The notes under the pieces were generated by a model. It made no database searches and was not told the origin of the DNA. It saw only the letters and a list, made by a program, of their open reading frames with translations. A stretch of DNA of 64,000 nt from Candidatus Saccharimonadota bacterium (GTDB lineage Bacteria > Patescibacteriota > Saccharimonadia > Saccharimonadales > Saccharimonadaceae), in the NCBI GenBank assembly GCA_024697865.1, contig JAILSC010000009.1, positions 26,011-90,010 of the forward strand. Reading direction: 5' to 3'. The position numbers and the translations under genes were made by a program. Positions 1-7,959 of this stretch are shown piece by piece. Position 1 is the first letter of the stretch, and every line of letters begins with the position of its first letter.

Positions 1-1110
1 AGCTTCATGAGCACCGATGAGTTCAGTGACGTGGCCTCGGTCATCAGAAGCAAAGCCTTTTTTGAAAGTGTAAATGCCATAGCCTTTTTTAGATTCATTA
101 GGTAAAGCCTGAAGACCATAGAAGTTATAGCGCTTGAATTTATGCTCAGCAGCATATTTGATCATATACCATTGGATGAGATATTGGGCGTTGTATTCCT
201 TCATGTATTTTGCTTCGCTGCCGGAAAAGAGATAGGTGACTTCGTTGCCATAAGTCATGAACATGGCGCAGCTCAAAGGGATGACAGCAGAACTATTATC
301 GGCCTTCGGGCCGCGTCCGGCCGGCCCATCGCCATGGGCGGCCGGCGCTTGTTCTCGCGCTGCCGCGCTCCGAAATCCCTCAGGTCCGATAATAGCTTCT
401 GCTACTAGAAACTTGACTTCTCCGCGCCTATGGAAGAGGTCGTACATTTGTTCATAGTAGCTCAAAGGCTTGTCCTGGAAGTTGCGGCGATCAGAGGTGG
501 ATTCGGTAATTTGTTTAAAAATGCCTAGTTCTTCTCTTTTTAGTTCGCGGACGGTGACGCCGTTTTTCTCAGCTCGGTGAATGAGGTTACGGGTGTTTTG
601 CTTGAACTGCTTGAAGAGCTCGTCAGGGGTGCGTTTATCGAGGTCGAGGACAAAGGCATATTTAGGCTCATCAGAGGTGGCACAAGGGGTAAGGCCAGCG
701 GTGCGAAGATTGCGCTTGGCCCGTTCATGATTGAAGCCAGACTTAGCTACTTCCCCTTGACGATCGCGCTCGATTAACTCGTAATAGGGCTCGATATGAA
801 GAAGATAACCATTGTGGGTTTTGGCGTAACGCTTGAGATTTTTGAAGAAAAAATTGGTCAGCTCGGCATCTTCAAAATCTAACAGGGGTCCGCCAGGGGT
901 GTAGTAAATAGATTTACCTAAAAAAGTAGGTTTAGCTACCACCATGGAGGCGGCGACTAATTTATTATTACTGCGTACACCAAAATAATAAGCGGTCCAG
1001 CCGTTTTGCTCTCTTAATTTAGCGATTTCAGGAGTCTGGTAAAAGGATTTATAAGGACTTTTATCAGCAAATTTACGAAAGGTTTCCGGATCTAATAACT
1101 CGAATTTCAT
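1..1110 (-). CDS. FemAB/FemX-type peptidoglycan-bridge aminoacyltransferase, cut by window edge
   Basis: The gene starts at ATG 1110-1108 and reads off the window at position 1, so 370 codons are visible and the C-terminus is missing. The translation begins MKFELLDPETFRKFADKSPY and shows the double-GNAT FemAB layout (FYQTPEIAKLR near the start, KQFKQNTRNLIHRAEKNGV in the middle, YLFSGSEAKYMKEYNAQY late). The family transfers amino acids from aminoacyl-tRNA to the lipid II stem peptide on the cytoplasmic side. Its ATG overlaps the stop of the upstream paralogue by four bases (ATGA), so the two are probably cotranscribed. An insert of about 35 Gly/Ala/Pro-rich residues, encoded by a GC-rich palindrome, interrupts the second GNAT unit between FLVAEA and VIPLSCAMF. 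The reading frame remains open through it. Confidence 0.85.
   Translation of the reverse strand, partial: MKFELLDPETFRKFADKSPYKSFYQTPEIAKLREQNGWTAYYFGVRSNNKLVAASMVVAKPTFLGKSIYYTPGGPLLDFEDAELTNFFFKNLKRYAKTHNGYLLHIEPYYELIERDRQGEVAKSGFNHERAKRNLRTAGLTPCATSDEPKYAFVLDLDKRTPDELFKQFKQNTRNLIHRAEKNGVTVRELKREELGIFKQITESTSDRRNFQDKPLSYYEQMYDLFHRRGEVKFLVAEAIIGPEGFRSAAAREQAPAAHGDGPAGRGPKADNSSAVIPLSCAMFMTYGNEVTYLFSGSEAKYMKEYNAQYLIQWYMIKYAAEHKFKRYNFYGLQALPNESKKGYGIYTFKKGFASDDRGHVTELIGAHEA
293..395. repeat. GC-rich palindromic in-frame insert in femAB gene 1
   Basis: The outer inverted repeat is CTATTATCGG (from 293) against CCGATAATAG (to 395). Inside are a GGCC-TTCG-GGCC hairpin (301-312) and a longer hairpin with arms 317-322/340-345 and 324-329/334-339 around a four-base loop. 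GC content is far above the surrounding gene. The insert adds about 35 residues to the FemAB protein without breaking the frame. It resembles in concept the Rickettsia palindromic elements that insert in frame; homology to them is not claimed. Confidence 0.7.
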
Positions 1111-2129
1111 TTGCTTCTCCTGAGAATACGATTAAGTTTGCGAAAAATTTTGTATAGACGATATTTAGTAGAGTCGTAGACGAGGTCGTAGGTGCCGGAA
1201 TAAATTACTTCTTGACCGGCAAAGGTCTTTTTAAAAGCGGTAAAGCCGGCCCAGGGATGGTTCTTGGGGGCACCTTCAGGAGCAATGCCCCAGAAATCGA
1301 AAGTTTTGAGATTCTTAGCTTTGGCGTCTAGAATAAGCTGAATGGTGAGAATACCAGTGGCATGAAGTCGACGACCGAGGTCGCTTTGAGCGCCTTGAAG
1401 ATTGTAACGGGTATGCTTGTCGTCGAATACGAGACCAGCGGCAATGACATTCTCAGCGGGTCCTGCCGGGCTTTTCCTCCCCGCAGCTCCTCCCTGACGG
1501 GAGCTCTGCGGGGTCCCCTCCAAGCCCGTTACCCGCTGATGTTGATCTGCTTCTGGACTCGAATATTTAACCAGATATAATGTGGCGAAGGGTTGTTTGA
1601 GTTCGGTTTCGAGATAGTTTTCAGAAAAAGTACTGATTCCCTTTTCTTTAGCGAGGGTTTTTTGTAGATCTAGGAGATAGTGGATATCATCAGGGTTGTG
1701 AGAAGTTTCGATGGTGATACCTTTTTTGCTAGCAGACCTATAATAACGTAGCAAGCGAGAAGGGAGTTTAGCCTTTAGGTCCTCATCCTTCCCTGCTAAA
1801 TCAAGCGTCCAAGTCTCAGCAGGGTTGAGATCGGTGGATTTTTGAGCACATCCTGGTAAATGATCGATAAATTCGCGCGATTGAGGCTCTACCCGGGTAA
1901 AAATAACTTGCTCGCGTTTAGCTAAATTACGAAGAGACTTGAAGGAATTCTCTAAACCACTTTTGCCCTCAAATACAGGGCCATAAGGCACATAAAGGTA
2001 TTTTCCAACTGGAGTATCTTTTAAAATAGCCAGATAATGATAGCCGCTTCCCTGCTCGAGAAAGCTAGTTTCACCTAAATCTTGTTGTAGTTTTTGCCAA
2101 GCTTTGGATTGAGTAATCGGAATTTTCAT
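1107..2129 (-). CDS. FemAB/FemX-type peptidoglycan-bridge aminoacyltransferase
   Basis: This 340-residue FemAB-family protein is a paralogue of the next gene downstream. It probably adds a bridge amino acid to lipid II from charged tRNA. Family signatures include YLYVPYGPVFEG (about residues 44-55), RLLRYYRSASKKGI in the middle and FDFWGIAPEGAPKNHPWAGFTAFKKTFAGQ near the C-terminus, the usual substrate-cleft segment. Between YLVKY and VIAAGLVF lies an insert of about 38 Ser/Gly/Gln-rich residues encoded by a nested palindrome, at the same structural site as the insert in the neighbouring paralogue. A TGA-TATAAT extended -10 box (2137-2142 on the minus strand) ends seven bases before the ATG, so the mRNA is probably leaderless. 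The stop overlaps the next ATG (ATGA). Confidence 0.88.
   Translation of the reverse strand: MKIPITQSKAWQKLQQDLGETSFLEQGSGYHYLAILKDTPVGKYLYVPYGPVFEGKSGLENSFKSLRNLAKREQVIFTRVEPQSREFIDHLPGCAQKSTDLNPAETWTLDLAGKDEDLKAKLPSRLLRYYRSASKKGITIETSHNPDDIHYLLDLQKTLAKEKGISTFSENYLETELKQPFATLYLVKYSSPEADQHQRVTGLEGTPQSSRQGGAAGRKSPAGPAENVIAAGLVFDDKHTRYNLQGAQSDLGRRLHATGILTIQLILDAKAKNLKTFDFWGIAPEGAPKNHPWAGFTAFKKTFAGQEVIYSGTYDLVYDSTKYRLYKIFRKLNRILRRSK
1454..1538. repeat. Nested GC-rich palindromic in-frame insert in femAB gene 2
   Basis: There are three nested pairings: CAGCGGGT (1454-1461) with ACCCGCTG (1531-1538), CGGGCTT (1467-1473) with AAGCCCG (1522-1528), and CCCCGCAG plus CTCC (1479-1490) with GGAG plus CTGCGGGG (1500-1513). 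About 85 bp fold into one long hairpin. The reading frame stays open. The insertion point matches that of the insert in the neighbouring femAB gene although the sequences differ. Confidence 0.75.
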
Positions 2130-2174
2130 TGTTCTTATTATATCACATTTTAAACCATGTGCTTTTTGTTGACA

Positions 2175-2346
2175 GCTTATGTTTTTTATTGCATAAGCAG
2201 AATGTCCGGCTCTGGGGTGCTTCCCTGGTCGGTAAGTGATCTGATTTGTAAGTTTTAGCTTGATGCGCCGATCTCAACTTCTAAATTCGCGGTTGCTAAA
2301 ACTTAGGTCTCGTTCTCCCAACTGTAGCTTAAAAGCGGCAGTTGTT
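2175..2346 (-). ncRNA. Unidentified structured RNA candidate
   Basis: The 368-bp gap before the femAB genes contains a consensus minus-strand promoter whose predicted start is about 2346. The RNA would begin with a hairpin (AACUG..GCUU/AAGC..CAGUU, 2318-2341). It continues with an 11-bp stem UAAGUUUUAGC/GCUAAAACUUA, a CCG..GGG/CCC..CGG hairpin, and a GCUUAUG/CAUAAGC hairpin at 2175-2198 with an A-rich loop. The downstream femAB gene has its own -10 box, so this may be a separate RNA or an alternative long leader. I do not recognise it: the conserved cores of tmRNA, SRP RNA and RNase P RNA are absent. The 3' end is uncertain because no U-tract follows the last hairpin. Confidence 0.4.
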
Positions 2347-2352
2347 ACTTTG

Positions 2353-2381
2353 ATTTTAGCGCAAGCGAGATGGAATGTCAA
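2353..2381 (-). promoter_or_regulatory. Consensus sigma70-type promoter for the RNA candidate
   Basis: On the minus strand there is TTGACA (2381-2376), a 17-base spacer and TAAAAT (2358-2353). This is one of the few promoters in the window with a perfect -35 hexamer; most others rely on an extended -10. No reading frame starts just downstream, which fits a non-coding RNA or a long leader. Confidence 0.6.
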
Positions 2382-2497
2382 GCACGGATGCTAAGCGTCA
2401 TGGTTGCCAGAACATCAGGGAATTAGCTTTCAAAAAGCTTGAGGTTTCTGTGGAAAAAGATGAGGATTTAGTGTGCAAATCGTGATAAAATCAAAGT

Positions 2498-2704
2498 ATG
2501 GCTTTTATCAGAAAATATAAGACAACTTCGGGAGCAACTGGAGTGCAAGTGTGTTATAAGAACGGGGAAAAAGTAGTCAAAACGGTGCACGTGGGATCGG
2601 CAACAACTGAAAAACAATTATTGAAATTAATGCGCGAAGCGCAGGGAATTATTGACGGAGATAAAACTCCGCTGTTTAATTTAGACAAATACAATAAAAA
2701 ATAA
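2498..2704 (+). pseudogene. N-terminal remnant of an IS1634/IS4-type transposase
   Basis: The 68-residue product starts MAFIRKYKTTSGATGVQVCY and continues KTVHVGSATTEKQLLKLMREAQ. As I recall the family, this is the typical N-terminus of IS1634-group transposases (MAFIRK.KT.SGATAVQ..Y). A full enzyme is roughly 450-600 residues; here the frame ends after a PLFNLDKYNKK tail, so no DDE catalytic domain is present. A GATAAAAT-type -10 box lies just upstream, giving a nearly leaderless start. It may be a decayed insertion or a retained short protein. No inverted repeats or target-site duplication were found around it. Confidence 0.6.
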
Positions 2705-2712
2705 CTGAAGTT

Positions 2713-2743
2713 GGAAAAAGCCCGCGCATAAAGCGCGGGCTTG
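2713..2743 (-). terminator. Rho-independent terminator
   Basis: A 10-bp stem AAGCCCGCGC/GCGCGGGCTT (2718-2727/2733-2742) has a five-base loop. Read on the minus strand it is followed by a run of five T, so it ends the transcript coming from the GH13 gene. It may also act on the plus-strand remnant. Confidence 0.8.
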
Positions 2744-2796
2744 GCGTTTATCAGATGTACTCCTAATCTGCTCTAGCCTCGCGAGGAGGCTTAAGA

Positions 2797-4032
2797 CTAA
2801 CTGGCCTGAGCGGCTACGCTGGTTGCACGCCAGCGCTGGATCCAGCACTTGGTATAGCTCAAACAAGAATCCGGGTTTCGCTCTTGACGCCCATATTCTC
2901 CCATAGGTAAATGAACGCGAGCATTAGCACGCGACAGGGGACGAAGCTGATCTAGCTCCTCGCCATTAGCATACCTCATAGCAGTTTGGGCATCCAATTT
3001 TAGAAGCTTGGCATCAGGCAATTTCCCCTTAGGGGGGTTGCTGAGACCCAACTCCTGTCCTTGATAGAGACAGATGCCTTCAGCCGAAGAACCGAACATA
3101 TCCAAGACCATATCCTTAGGTTTGACCCCACGAGAGGGAAGACGTGGACTGTCGTGCGACTCGAGCTCCAACATGAAATGCGAGTTATAGGCCTCGGCAT
3201 CAATGATTTGGAGAAGATGTCCCTCGCCCCAACGAATTTCGTCTTTCAAGAGAATGTTGCAGACAAAATCTACAGGGGTGTTACTGGTATAGTATTTGAC
3301 TAGGTCGCCCATAGTAGGGTCAAAGCACTCCACCATCAGGAAAGCGTCCTCATATCCCTCGAAAACAGCGTTGATGACATCGATAGATTTATCTCCAAAG
3401 AGCAAATCTTCAAGCTCGAGAGTCATACTCGAGAAGTCTTTGTTGATGCCCTGAGGAAAATCGATCCGGAAGCCATCTACTCCTTGGTCGAGCCAATACT
3501 TAACAATCTCGCGAAACTCGTGGACCAAGGCCCAGTTAAGCTGACTGTCGTGATTGGCCGCAACCCCGACTTCCTGATAGGTAAACCACTGGAGATCCGC
3601 CTGAGTAGGATGAAAGAGGTGCAAATAATATTTACCCTCTTTCTCCAGACAATGCCAGGCCGGGCCATCATCGAATAGATTGTGCCATCCATGATGATCT
3701 TGCTGAGACCAGCAATAGTACTCCGGATGAGACTTAAACCAATGATGACTGGTGGAAGTATGATTGATGGGCAAATCCATCACTACACCCAGACCGAGAG
3801 CGTGAGCCTGTTCCACAAATTCGCGAAAACGGTTGTGGTGTTCAAAGCGCCGAGAGACTTGTTTGTAATTAGTCACATCGTAGCCGCCGTCCTTAAAAGG
3901 AGAGTCGTAGATGGGACTGAGCCAAACATAATCGGCACTTAACGCAGCGATGCGTGGCAAGTGCTCGATCATCCCCTTGAAGCCAGTCTTCCAAGCCAAA
4001 GGATACAACTGATAAACTAAAGTTTTTGCCAT
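2797..4032 (-). CDS. GH13 alpha-glucosidase/amylase-family enzyme lacking its C-terminal region
   Basis: This is a 411-residue glycoside hydrolase family 13 protein of the oligo-1,6-glucosidase/trehalulose-type branch. The (beta/alpha)8-barrel motifs are visible: LSPIYDSPFKDGGYDVTNY (about 38-56), VVMDLPINH (about 83-91), GFRID with nucleophile Asp191, VEC with acid Glu235, and HD (293-294) as transition-state stabiliser. It should hydrolyse or transfer alpha-glucosyl units in the cytoplasm; no signal peptide is seen. Relatives are about 500-560 residues. This one stops after NPDSCLSYTK, where the last barrel helix begins, and ends in a foreign Cys/Trp/Arg-rich tail of 16 residues encoded by a GC-rich palindrome. 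The C-terminal beta domain is absent, so activity is doubtful. A strong Shine-Dalgarno (GAGGTGATC) precedes the ATG. Confidence 0.85.
   Translation of the reverse strand: MAKTLVYQLYPLAWKTGFKGMIEHLPRIAALSADYVWLSPIYDSPFKDGGYDVTNYKQVSRRFEHHNRFREFVEQAHALGLGVVMDLPINHTSTSHHWFKSHPEYYCWSQQDHHGWHNLFDDGPAWHCLEKEGKYYLHLFHPTQADLQWFTYQEVGVAANHDSQLNWALVHEFREIVKYWLDQGVDGFRIDFPQGINKDFSSMTLELEDLLFGDKSIDVINAVFEGYEDAFLMVECFDPTMGDLVKYYTSNTPVDFVCNILLKDEIRWGEGHLLQIIDAEAYNSHFMLELESHDSPRLPSRGVKPKDMVLDMFGSSAEGICLYQGQELGLSNPPKGKLPDAKLLKLDAQTAMRYANGEELDQLRPLSRANARVHLPMGEYGRQERNPDSCLSYTKCWIQRWRATSVAAQAS
2817..2846. repeat. GC-rich palindrome at the truncated end of the GH13 gene
   Basis: A hairpin CGCTGG/CCAGCG (2817-2822/2830-2835) abuts a perfect 12-bp palindrome GCTGGATCCAGC (2835-2846). 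It encodes the last residues of the truncated GH13 protein. Its GC richness and palindromic build recall the two inserts in the femAB genes. Confidence 0.55.
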
Positions 4033-4065
4033 GAGATCACCTCTTTCTACGTTTGTGGCAAAAAA

Positions 4066-4800
4066 CTAAAAGGTGCTAGGTGGTACGTGATCGGGTTGAG
4101 GTTCAGCAGCTTCTAGATCAGGAAGCATCTCCACTGGAGCGAATTCTTTTACCTCTAGAGCCACATCCGACTCAGCCTCCTCTGCCGGGAAGGCGAGCGA
4201 ATTGGGATCAGAGATAGAATCCGGAACCATAGCTGGAGCAACGTCCAAGCTTTCCAAAGCGTCTTCAAGCTCAGTAGTAGAGATATTGGATGTAAGCAAA
4301 GTGAGGCGCTTACGCGCGCTCTTGACTCGCTTTTCGGCGACTTTCTCTTGAGCGTAGAGGCGGTGCAGCACCTCTTTTTGGTGCTTATACGGCCCCTGAG
4401 CTTGAATATGAGCTTTACCGATCGCCTCCTTCTGCGCCTTCAAAATCTCTTGGCGGATGTTGTCCAAACCTTGCTCGGCGGATAAAACAGCGTCTTCTGT
4501 TTTCTTGAGAGCTAAGAGATAAGCACGCTGCTCGGTCTCCGTAGCTATCTTGGTGAGATCTATTTTGTCTGCCTTGAGAATTTTGTCGACCCATTTAGCA
4601 AGACGACGTTCCTCGGTGTACATCTTGGCGATCTTACGCTCTTCGCGCTTGAAAGCCTTTTCAATACTTTTGTCGATGACAATCTCTAGAGCTTCTTCAT
4701 TTCGCTTGCTTTTGCTGTAGAGAGCGGCTGCAATCGCCACTAGAACAACAATGATAATAAGCAGAGCAACAACAATAACACTCAAAATGACAAGTTCCAC
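4066..4800 (-). CDS. Membrane-anchored coiled-coil protein of unknown function
   Basis: Residues 3-28 form one strongly hydrophobic N-terminal segment (many Ile/Val/Ala). A Lys/Glu-rich stretch follows (about 30-180) with heptad-like helices, and the tail is acidic and Pro-rich and ends DHVPPSTF. There is no recognisable enzymatic domain. The layout resembles small membrane-tethered scaffold proteins; I do not recognise the family. It lies 33 bp upstream of the GH13 gene on the same strand and shares the promoter at 4869-4896, so the two probably form an operon. Confidence 0.7.
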   Translation of the reverse strand: MELVILSVIVVALLIIIVVLVAIAAALYSKSKRNEEALEIVIDKSIEKAFKREERKIAKMYTEERRLAKWVDKILKADKIDLTKIATETEQRAYLLALKKTEDAVLSAEQGLDNIRQEILKAQKEAIGKAHIQAQGPYKHQKEVLHRLYAQEKVAEKRVKSARKRLTLLTSNISTTELEDALESLDVAPAMVPDSISDPNSLAFPAEEAESDVALEVKEFAPVEMLPDLEAAEPQPDHVPPSTF

Positions 4801-4868
4801 GATAATCCTCCCTTTCTGTGTCTGTAATCCGTGTTTTTGTCAACCCAATACTTAAGGTGCTTATTATT

Positions 4869-4896
4869 ATTGTAGCATATTTTAATGTTTTGTCAA
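4869..4896 (-). promoter_or_regulatory. Promoter of the coiled-coil/GH13 operon
   Basis: On the minus strand there is TTGACA (4896-4891), a 16-base spacer, then TACAAT (4874-4869) preceded by TGC, an extended -10. It lies about 70 bases before the ATG at 4800, so this transcript has a real leader, unlike most genes in the window. Confidence 0.65.
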
Positions 4897-4949
4897 TTTT
4901 ATTCTGCGTGAGAACTTCTGAGTTTTAGATGTTATGGTATAATTGAAAT

Positions 4950-7556
4950 ATGAAATTTGCGAGTAGTTATGAACCGGGGGAATATGAGTCAGATATTTAT
5001 GCCGCTTGGGAGGCGAGTGGGGTTTTTAATCCATCAGTGCCGACCTATCCGGTGGATAATAATGAAGACGGGATAGATGATCGGGAAGAAGAGTTTTCCG
5101 AACGTAATACTTACTCTATCGTAATGCCACCACCGAATGCAAACGGGAATTTACATATTGGGCACGGATTGACTGTGGCACTGGAAGATTCTTTGGTTCG
5201 TTATTATCGGCTAAAAGGTAAGTCTGCCTGGTATGTACCGGGAGCAGATCACGCCGGATTTGAGACCTGGGTGGTCTATGAAAAAGAGCTGGAAAAACAC
5301 GGGCACACACGGTTTGAGTACTCGCGAGATGAACTATACGCAAAAGTCTGGGATTTCGTGGCCAAACAGCGAGGCAATATGGAGCTACAACTGCGGGCCC
5401 TAGGGGCGTCTTGCGCTTGGGATGATTTGACTTTTACCCTAGACGAAAATGTAGTCGACCGAGTTTATACCACTTTTGAAAAAATGTGGAATGACGGGAT
5501 GATTTATAGAGGCGAAAAGTTGGTAAACTTTTGCCCAAAGCACCAGACAGCATTTGCAGATATCGAGGTTGAGCATAAGGATGAAAAGGGGACGCTATGG
5601 GAGATTGCTTACGACGATATCGTGGTCTCAACTACTCGACCAGAGACTTTGTTCGGAGATACGGCGGTAGCAGTAAATCCTGAGGATGCTCGATATAAGG
5701 AGCGGATTGGCAAAACGGTGCATTTACCACTGACAGATCGAGAAATTCCGATCATCGCAGATGAACACGCGGACCCAGAATATGGCACAGGCGCGGTGAA
5801 AATTACGCCAGCGCACGATTTTGACGATTTCGAAGTAGGAGAACGACATAATTTGGAGCGAATTCAGGTAATTGCCGAAAACGGAACCATGATTAACGTG
5901 CCAGAAAAATATAACGGTTTAACTACCGAGGAATGCCGAAAACAAGTATTAAAAGATCTGAAAGAACAAGGGCTGCTCAAGGGCGAGAAAAAGATTGTAC
6001 ACTCAGTGGCGCATTGTTATAAGTGCGGTACAGTGCTAGAACCAATGCTAAAAGAGCAGTGGTTTATCGATGTACAAAAGTTGGCGAAAGTAGCAATTGA
6101 ACACTTGGAGGCGGGAGAAATTAAATTCCACCCGGCGAACAAGCAAAAGGTGCTCGTGGATTATTTGAAAAACTTGAAAGACTGGAATATCTCGCGGCAA
6201 ATTCCTTGGGGAATTGCGATCCCAATGTTTAGAAAAGTCACCCCTGAGGCGACAGATGAGCCAGACTGGATTTTCGACCGACGGACCAATTTAACAGAGA
6301 TCGAAAAAGCGGGGGTCAAATACATACGGGATGAAGACACTTTTGACACGTGGTTTTCGTCGTCACACTGGCCAATTGTATGTACAGACTGGGAAGAAGG
6401 GAATTATAACCCCTACTATCCGCTAAACGTGATGGAAACAGGAGCGGATATTCTATTTGCCTGGGTAGCACGAATGATCATGATGGGCCTATATGTAACA
6501 GGAGAAGTGCCATTTAAGGAAGTGTATTTGCACGGATTGGTGCTAGATGCCCATGGCAAAAAGATGAGCAAATCAAAGGGGAACGTAATTAATCCGATGG
6601 ACTTAGTGGCGAAGTTTGGCTCGGATGCGTTTAGGCTAGGAATTTTGCGCGGGCGATCCGCCGGAATGAACCAGGCGTTTTCGGAAAATAGCGTAATAGC
6701 AGGAAGAAATCTTTGCAATAAATTATGGAATATATCTAGATTAGTGCAAAGCATTGTAGACGAGGGCGAAGATGGGGATGTCACAACCGACAATATGGGG
6801 GAGGACTGGATCTGCCGGGAGATTAATGGGTGCTTAGAAGCGGTAGAACAAGACATGCGAAACTACAGATTTGCAGAAGCAGTGGAGACGCTATACCAAA
6901 CAATTTGGGATAAATACGCAGATTGGTTCCTGGAGAGTCAAAAGTTATATCAGAACGTTCCTTTATTAAAACGGACTCTAGAGATCCTACTGATTGCCTT
7001 ACATCCGTTTGCACCGTTTGTAACAGAGGCAATTTGGCAAAACCTTGCTTGGACGGACGGATTTATTGCTACGGCTAAATGGCCCGCCAGACTTGAATTT
7101 GACCCGATTACAGCCGAGGAATTTGAAAACATAAGAATTATCGTGGGAGAGGTGAGAGGCACCTTACAGGCCCTGCCAGGCACTAATAACGCGAAAAAAT
7201 ATGCGCTATTGTATGGCAACGACAGCCTGATTCAGGAAAATGAGCTCTTGATTAAGAATTTGACTAGGGTACCGACAATTAACTCAGTCGAAGGGACGCC
7301 GAGAGGACTAAGGCTGGCGTTAGCCAACCACGAACTTTATTTAGATGTGCCTGAGAAGATAGTAACCGAATATAAAGATGCCTTGACTGAGAGGATTTTA
7401 GCAGTGGGACGAGAATTGGACGCTTTGAACGCGAGAATGATGAACCCGAATTATGTAGCTAAAGCTCCTGAGCACTTAGTGCAAGAAACCAAAGAACAAA
7501 TAGATGAGAAACAGGCACTAATTAAGCGATTAAAGCAAGAGTTAGAATTTATCTAA
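4950..7556 (+). CDS. valS: Valyl-tRNA synthetase
   Basis: This 868-residue class I synthetase charges tRNA-Val. The HIGH motif is in NANGNLHIGHG (residues 69-72) and the KMSKS motif in KKMSKSKGN (about 538-542). The CP1 editing domain shows TTRPETLFGDTAVAVNP and GTGAVKITPAHD. The C-terminus ends in the ValRS coiled coil (LDALNARMMNPNYVAKAPE..LIKRLKQEL). Length fits the family. The extended -10 TGG-TATAAT (4938-4943) ends six bases before ATG, so the transcript probably starts at or next to the start codon. The small gene that follows is separated by about 90 bp. Confidence 0.97.
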   Translation: MKFASSYEPGEYESDIYAAWEASGVFNPSVPTYPVDNNEDGIDDREEEFSERNTYSIVMPPPNANGNLHIGHGLTVALEDSLVRYYRLKGKSAWYVPGADHAGFETWVVYEKELEKHGHTRFEYSRDELYAKVWDFVAKQRGNMELQLRALGASCAWDDLTFTLDENVVDRVYTTFEKMWNDGMIYRGEKLVNFCPKHQTAFADIEVEHKDEKGTLWEIAYDDIVVSTTRPETLFGDTAVAVNPEDARYKERIGKTVHLPLTDREIPIIADEHADPEYGTGAVKITPAHDFDDFEVGERHNLERIQVIAENGTMINVPEKYNGLTTEECRKQVLKDLKEQGLLKGEKKIVHSVAHCYKCGTVLEPMLKEQWFIDVQKLAKVAIEHLEAGEIKFHPANKQKVLVDYLKNLKDWNISRQIPWGIAIPMFRKVTPEATDEPDWIFDRRTNLTEIEKAGVKYIRDEDTFDTWFSSSHWPIVCTDWEEGNYNPYYPLNVMETGADILFAWVARMIMMGLYVTGEVPFKEVYLHGLVLDAHGKKMSKSKGNVINPMDLVAKFGSDAFRLGILRGRSAGMNQAFSENSVIAGRNLCNKLWNISRLVQSIVDEGEDGDVTTDNMGEDWICREINGCLEAVEQDMRNYRFAEAVETLYQTIWDKYADWFLESQKLYQNVPLLKRTLEILLIALHPFAPFVTEAIWQNLAWTDGFIATAKWPARLEFDPITAEEFENIRIIVGEVRGTLQALPGTNNAKKYALLYGNDSLIQENELLIKNLTRVPTINSVEGTPRGLRLALANHELYLDVPEKIVTEYKDALTERILAVGRELDALNARMMNPNYVAKAPEHLVQETKEQIDEKQALIKRLKQELEFI

Positions 7557-7647
7557 AGAGCTTCGCTATTTAGGCTAAGTGTGATAAAATAAGTTGAAGG
7601 TTGCTTAGGCTAGTCGCGATTATGGGCTTCTAGTGAAGGGGGAGGAT

Positions 7648-7893
7648 ATGATTAGCACTTGGACTACAGCAGGGGAAAACGGACACGAACAAATCAAAAA
7701 AATGGCCGAAAGGCTGAAGAGCAAGGGATACAAAATCATTGAGACAAAAGAAGACTTGATACAGCAAGGAACGAACGCCAAAGGGGACCCGATCATGATG
7801 CCGGGGTGGCGAATCACCTTCAACGATCACAGGCCAGGGCCGGCTCGGAATGTAGATGAGGGCGGAACGCGTTGGCTGTGGGATAGCGACTAA
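7648..7893 (+). CDS. Small conserved-looking hypothetical protein
   Basis: The product is 81 residues (MISTWTTAGENGHEQIKKMA..) with an amphipathic helix early, a middle stretch YKIIETKEDLIQQG, and a basic and aromatic end (WRITFNDHRPGP..WLWDSD). I do not recognise it. I chose ATG 7648, after the purine run GGGGGAGG; a GTG at 7633 would add five residues. A good terminator follows at once, which supports a real gene. Confidence 0.55.
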   Translation: MISTWTTAGENGHEQIKKMAERLKSKGYKIIETKEDLIQQGTNAKGDPIMMPGWRITFNDHRPGPARNVDEGGTRWLWDSD

Positions 7894-7914
7894 GCCCAAC
7901 CTAGTATCTTAGAT

Positions 7915-7943
7915 AAAGCTCACCTTGTTTGGTGAGCTTTTTC
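7915..7943 (+). terminator. Rho-independent terminator
   Basis: The stem AAAGCTCACC/GGTGAGCTTT (about 7915-7924/7931-7940) has a TTGTTT loop and is followed by T residues. It ends the small gene at 7648. Confidence 0.8.
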
Positions 7944-7959
7944 TTGGACGAGCATTAGA

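Noticed and set aside
2117..2205. Hairpin GCTTATG/CATAAGC at 2175-2198 as a terminator
   Set aside because: No T-run follows on either strand; on the plus strand it lies between possible -35 and -10 boxes, so its role is unclear.
2175..2346. tmRNA, SRP RNA or RNase P RNA in the gap upstream of the femAB pair
   Set aside because: None of the conserved cores (tRNA-like ends and tag frame, GGAAGGAAGCA-type loop, GAGGAAAGTCCGG or ACAGAAA) is found on either strand.
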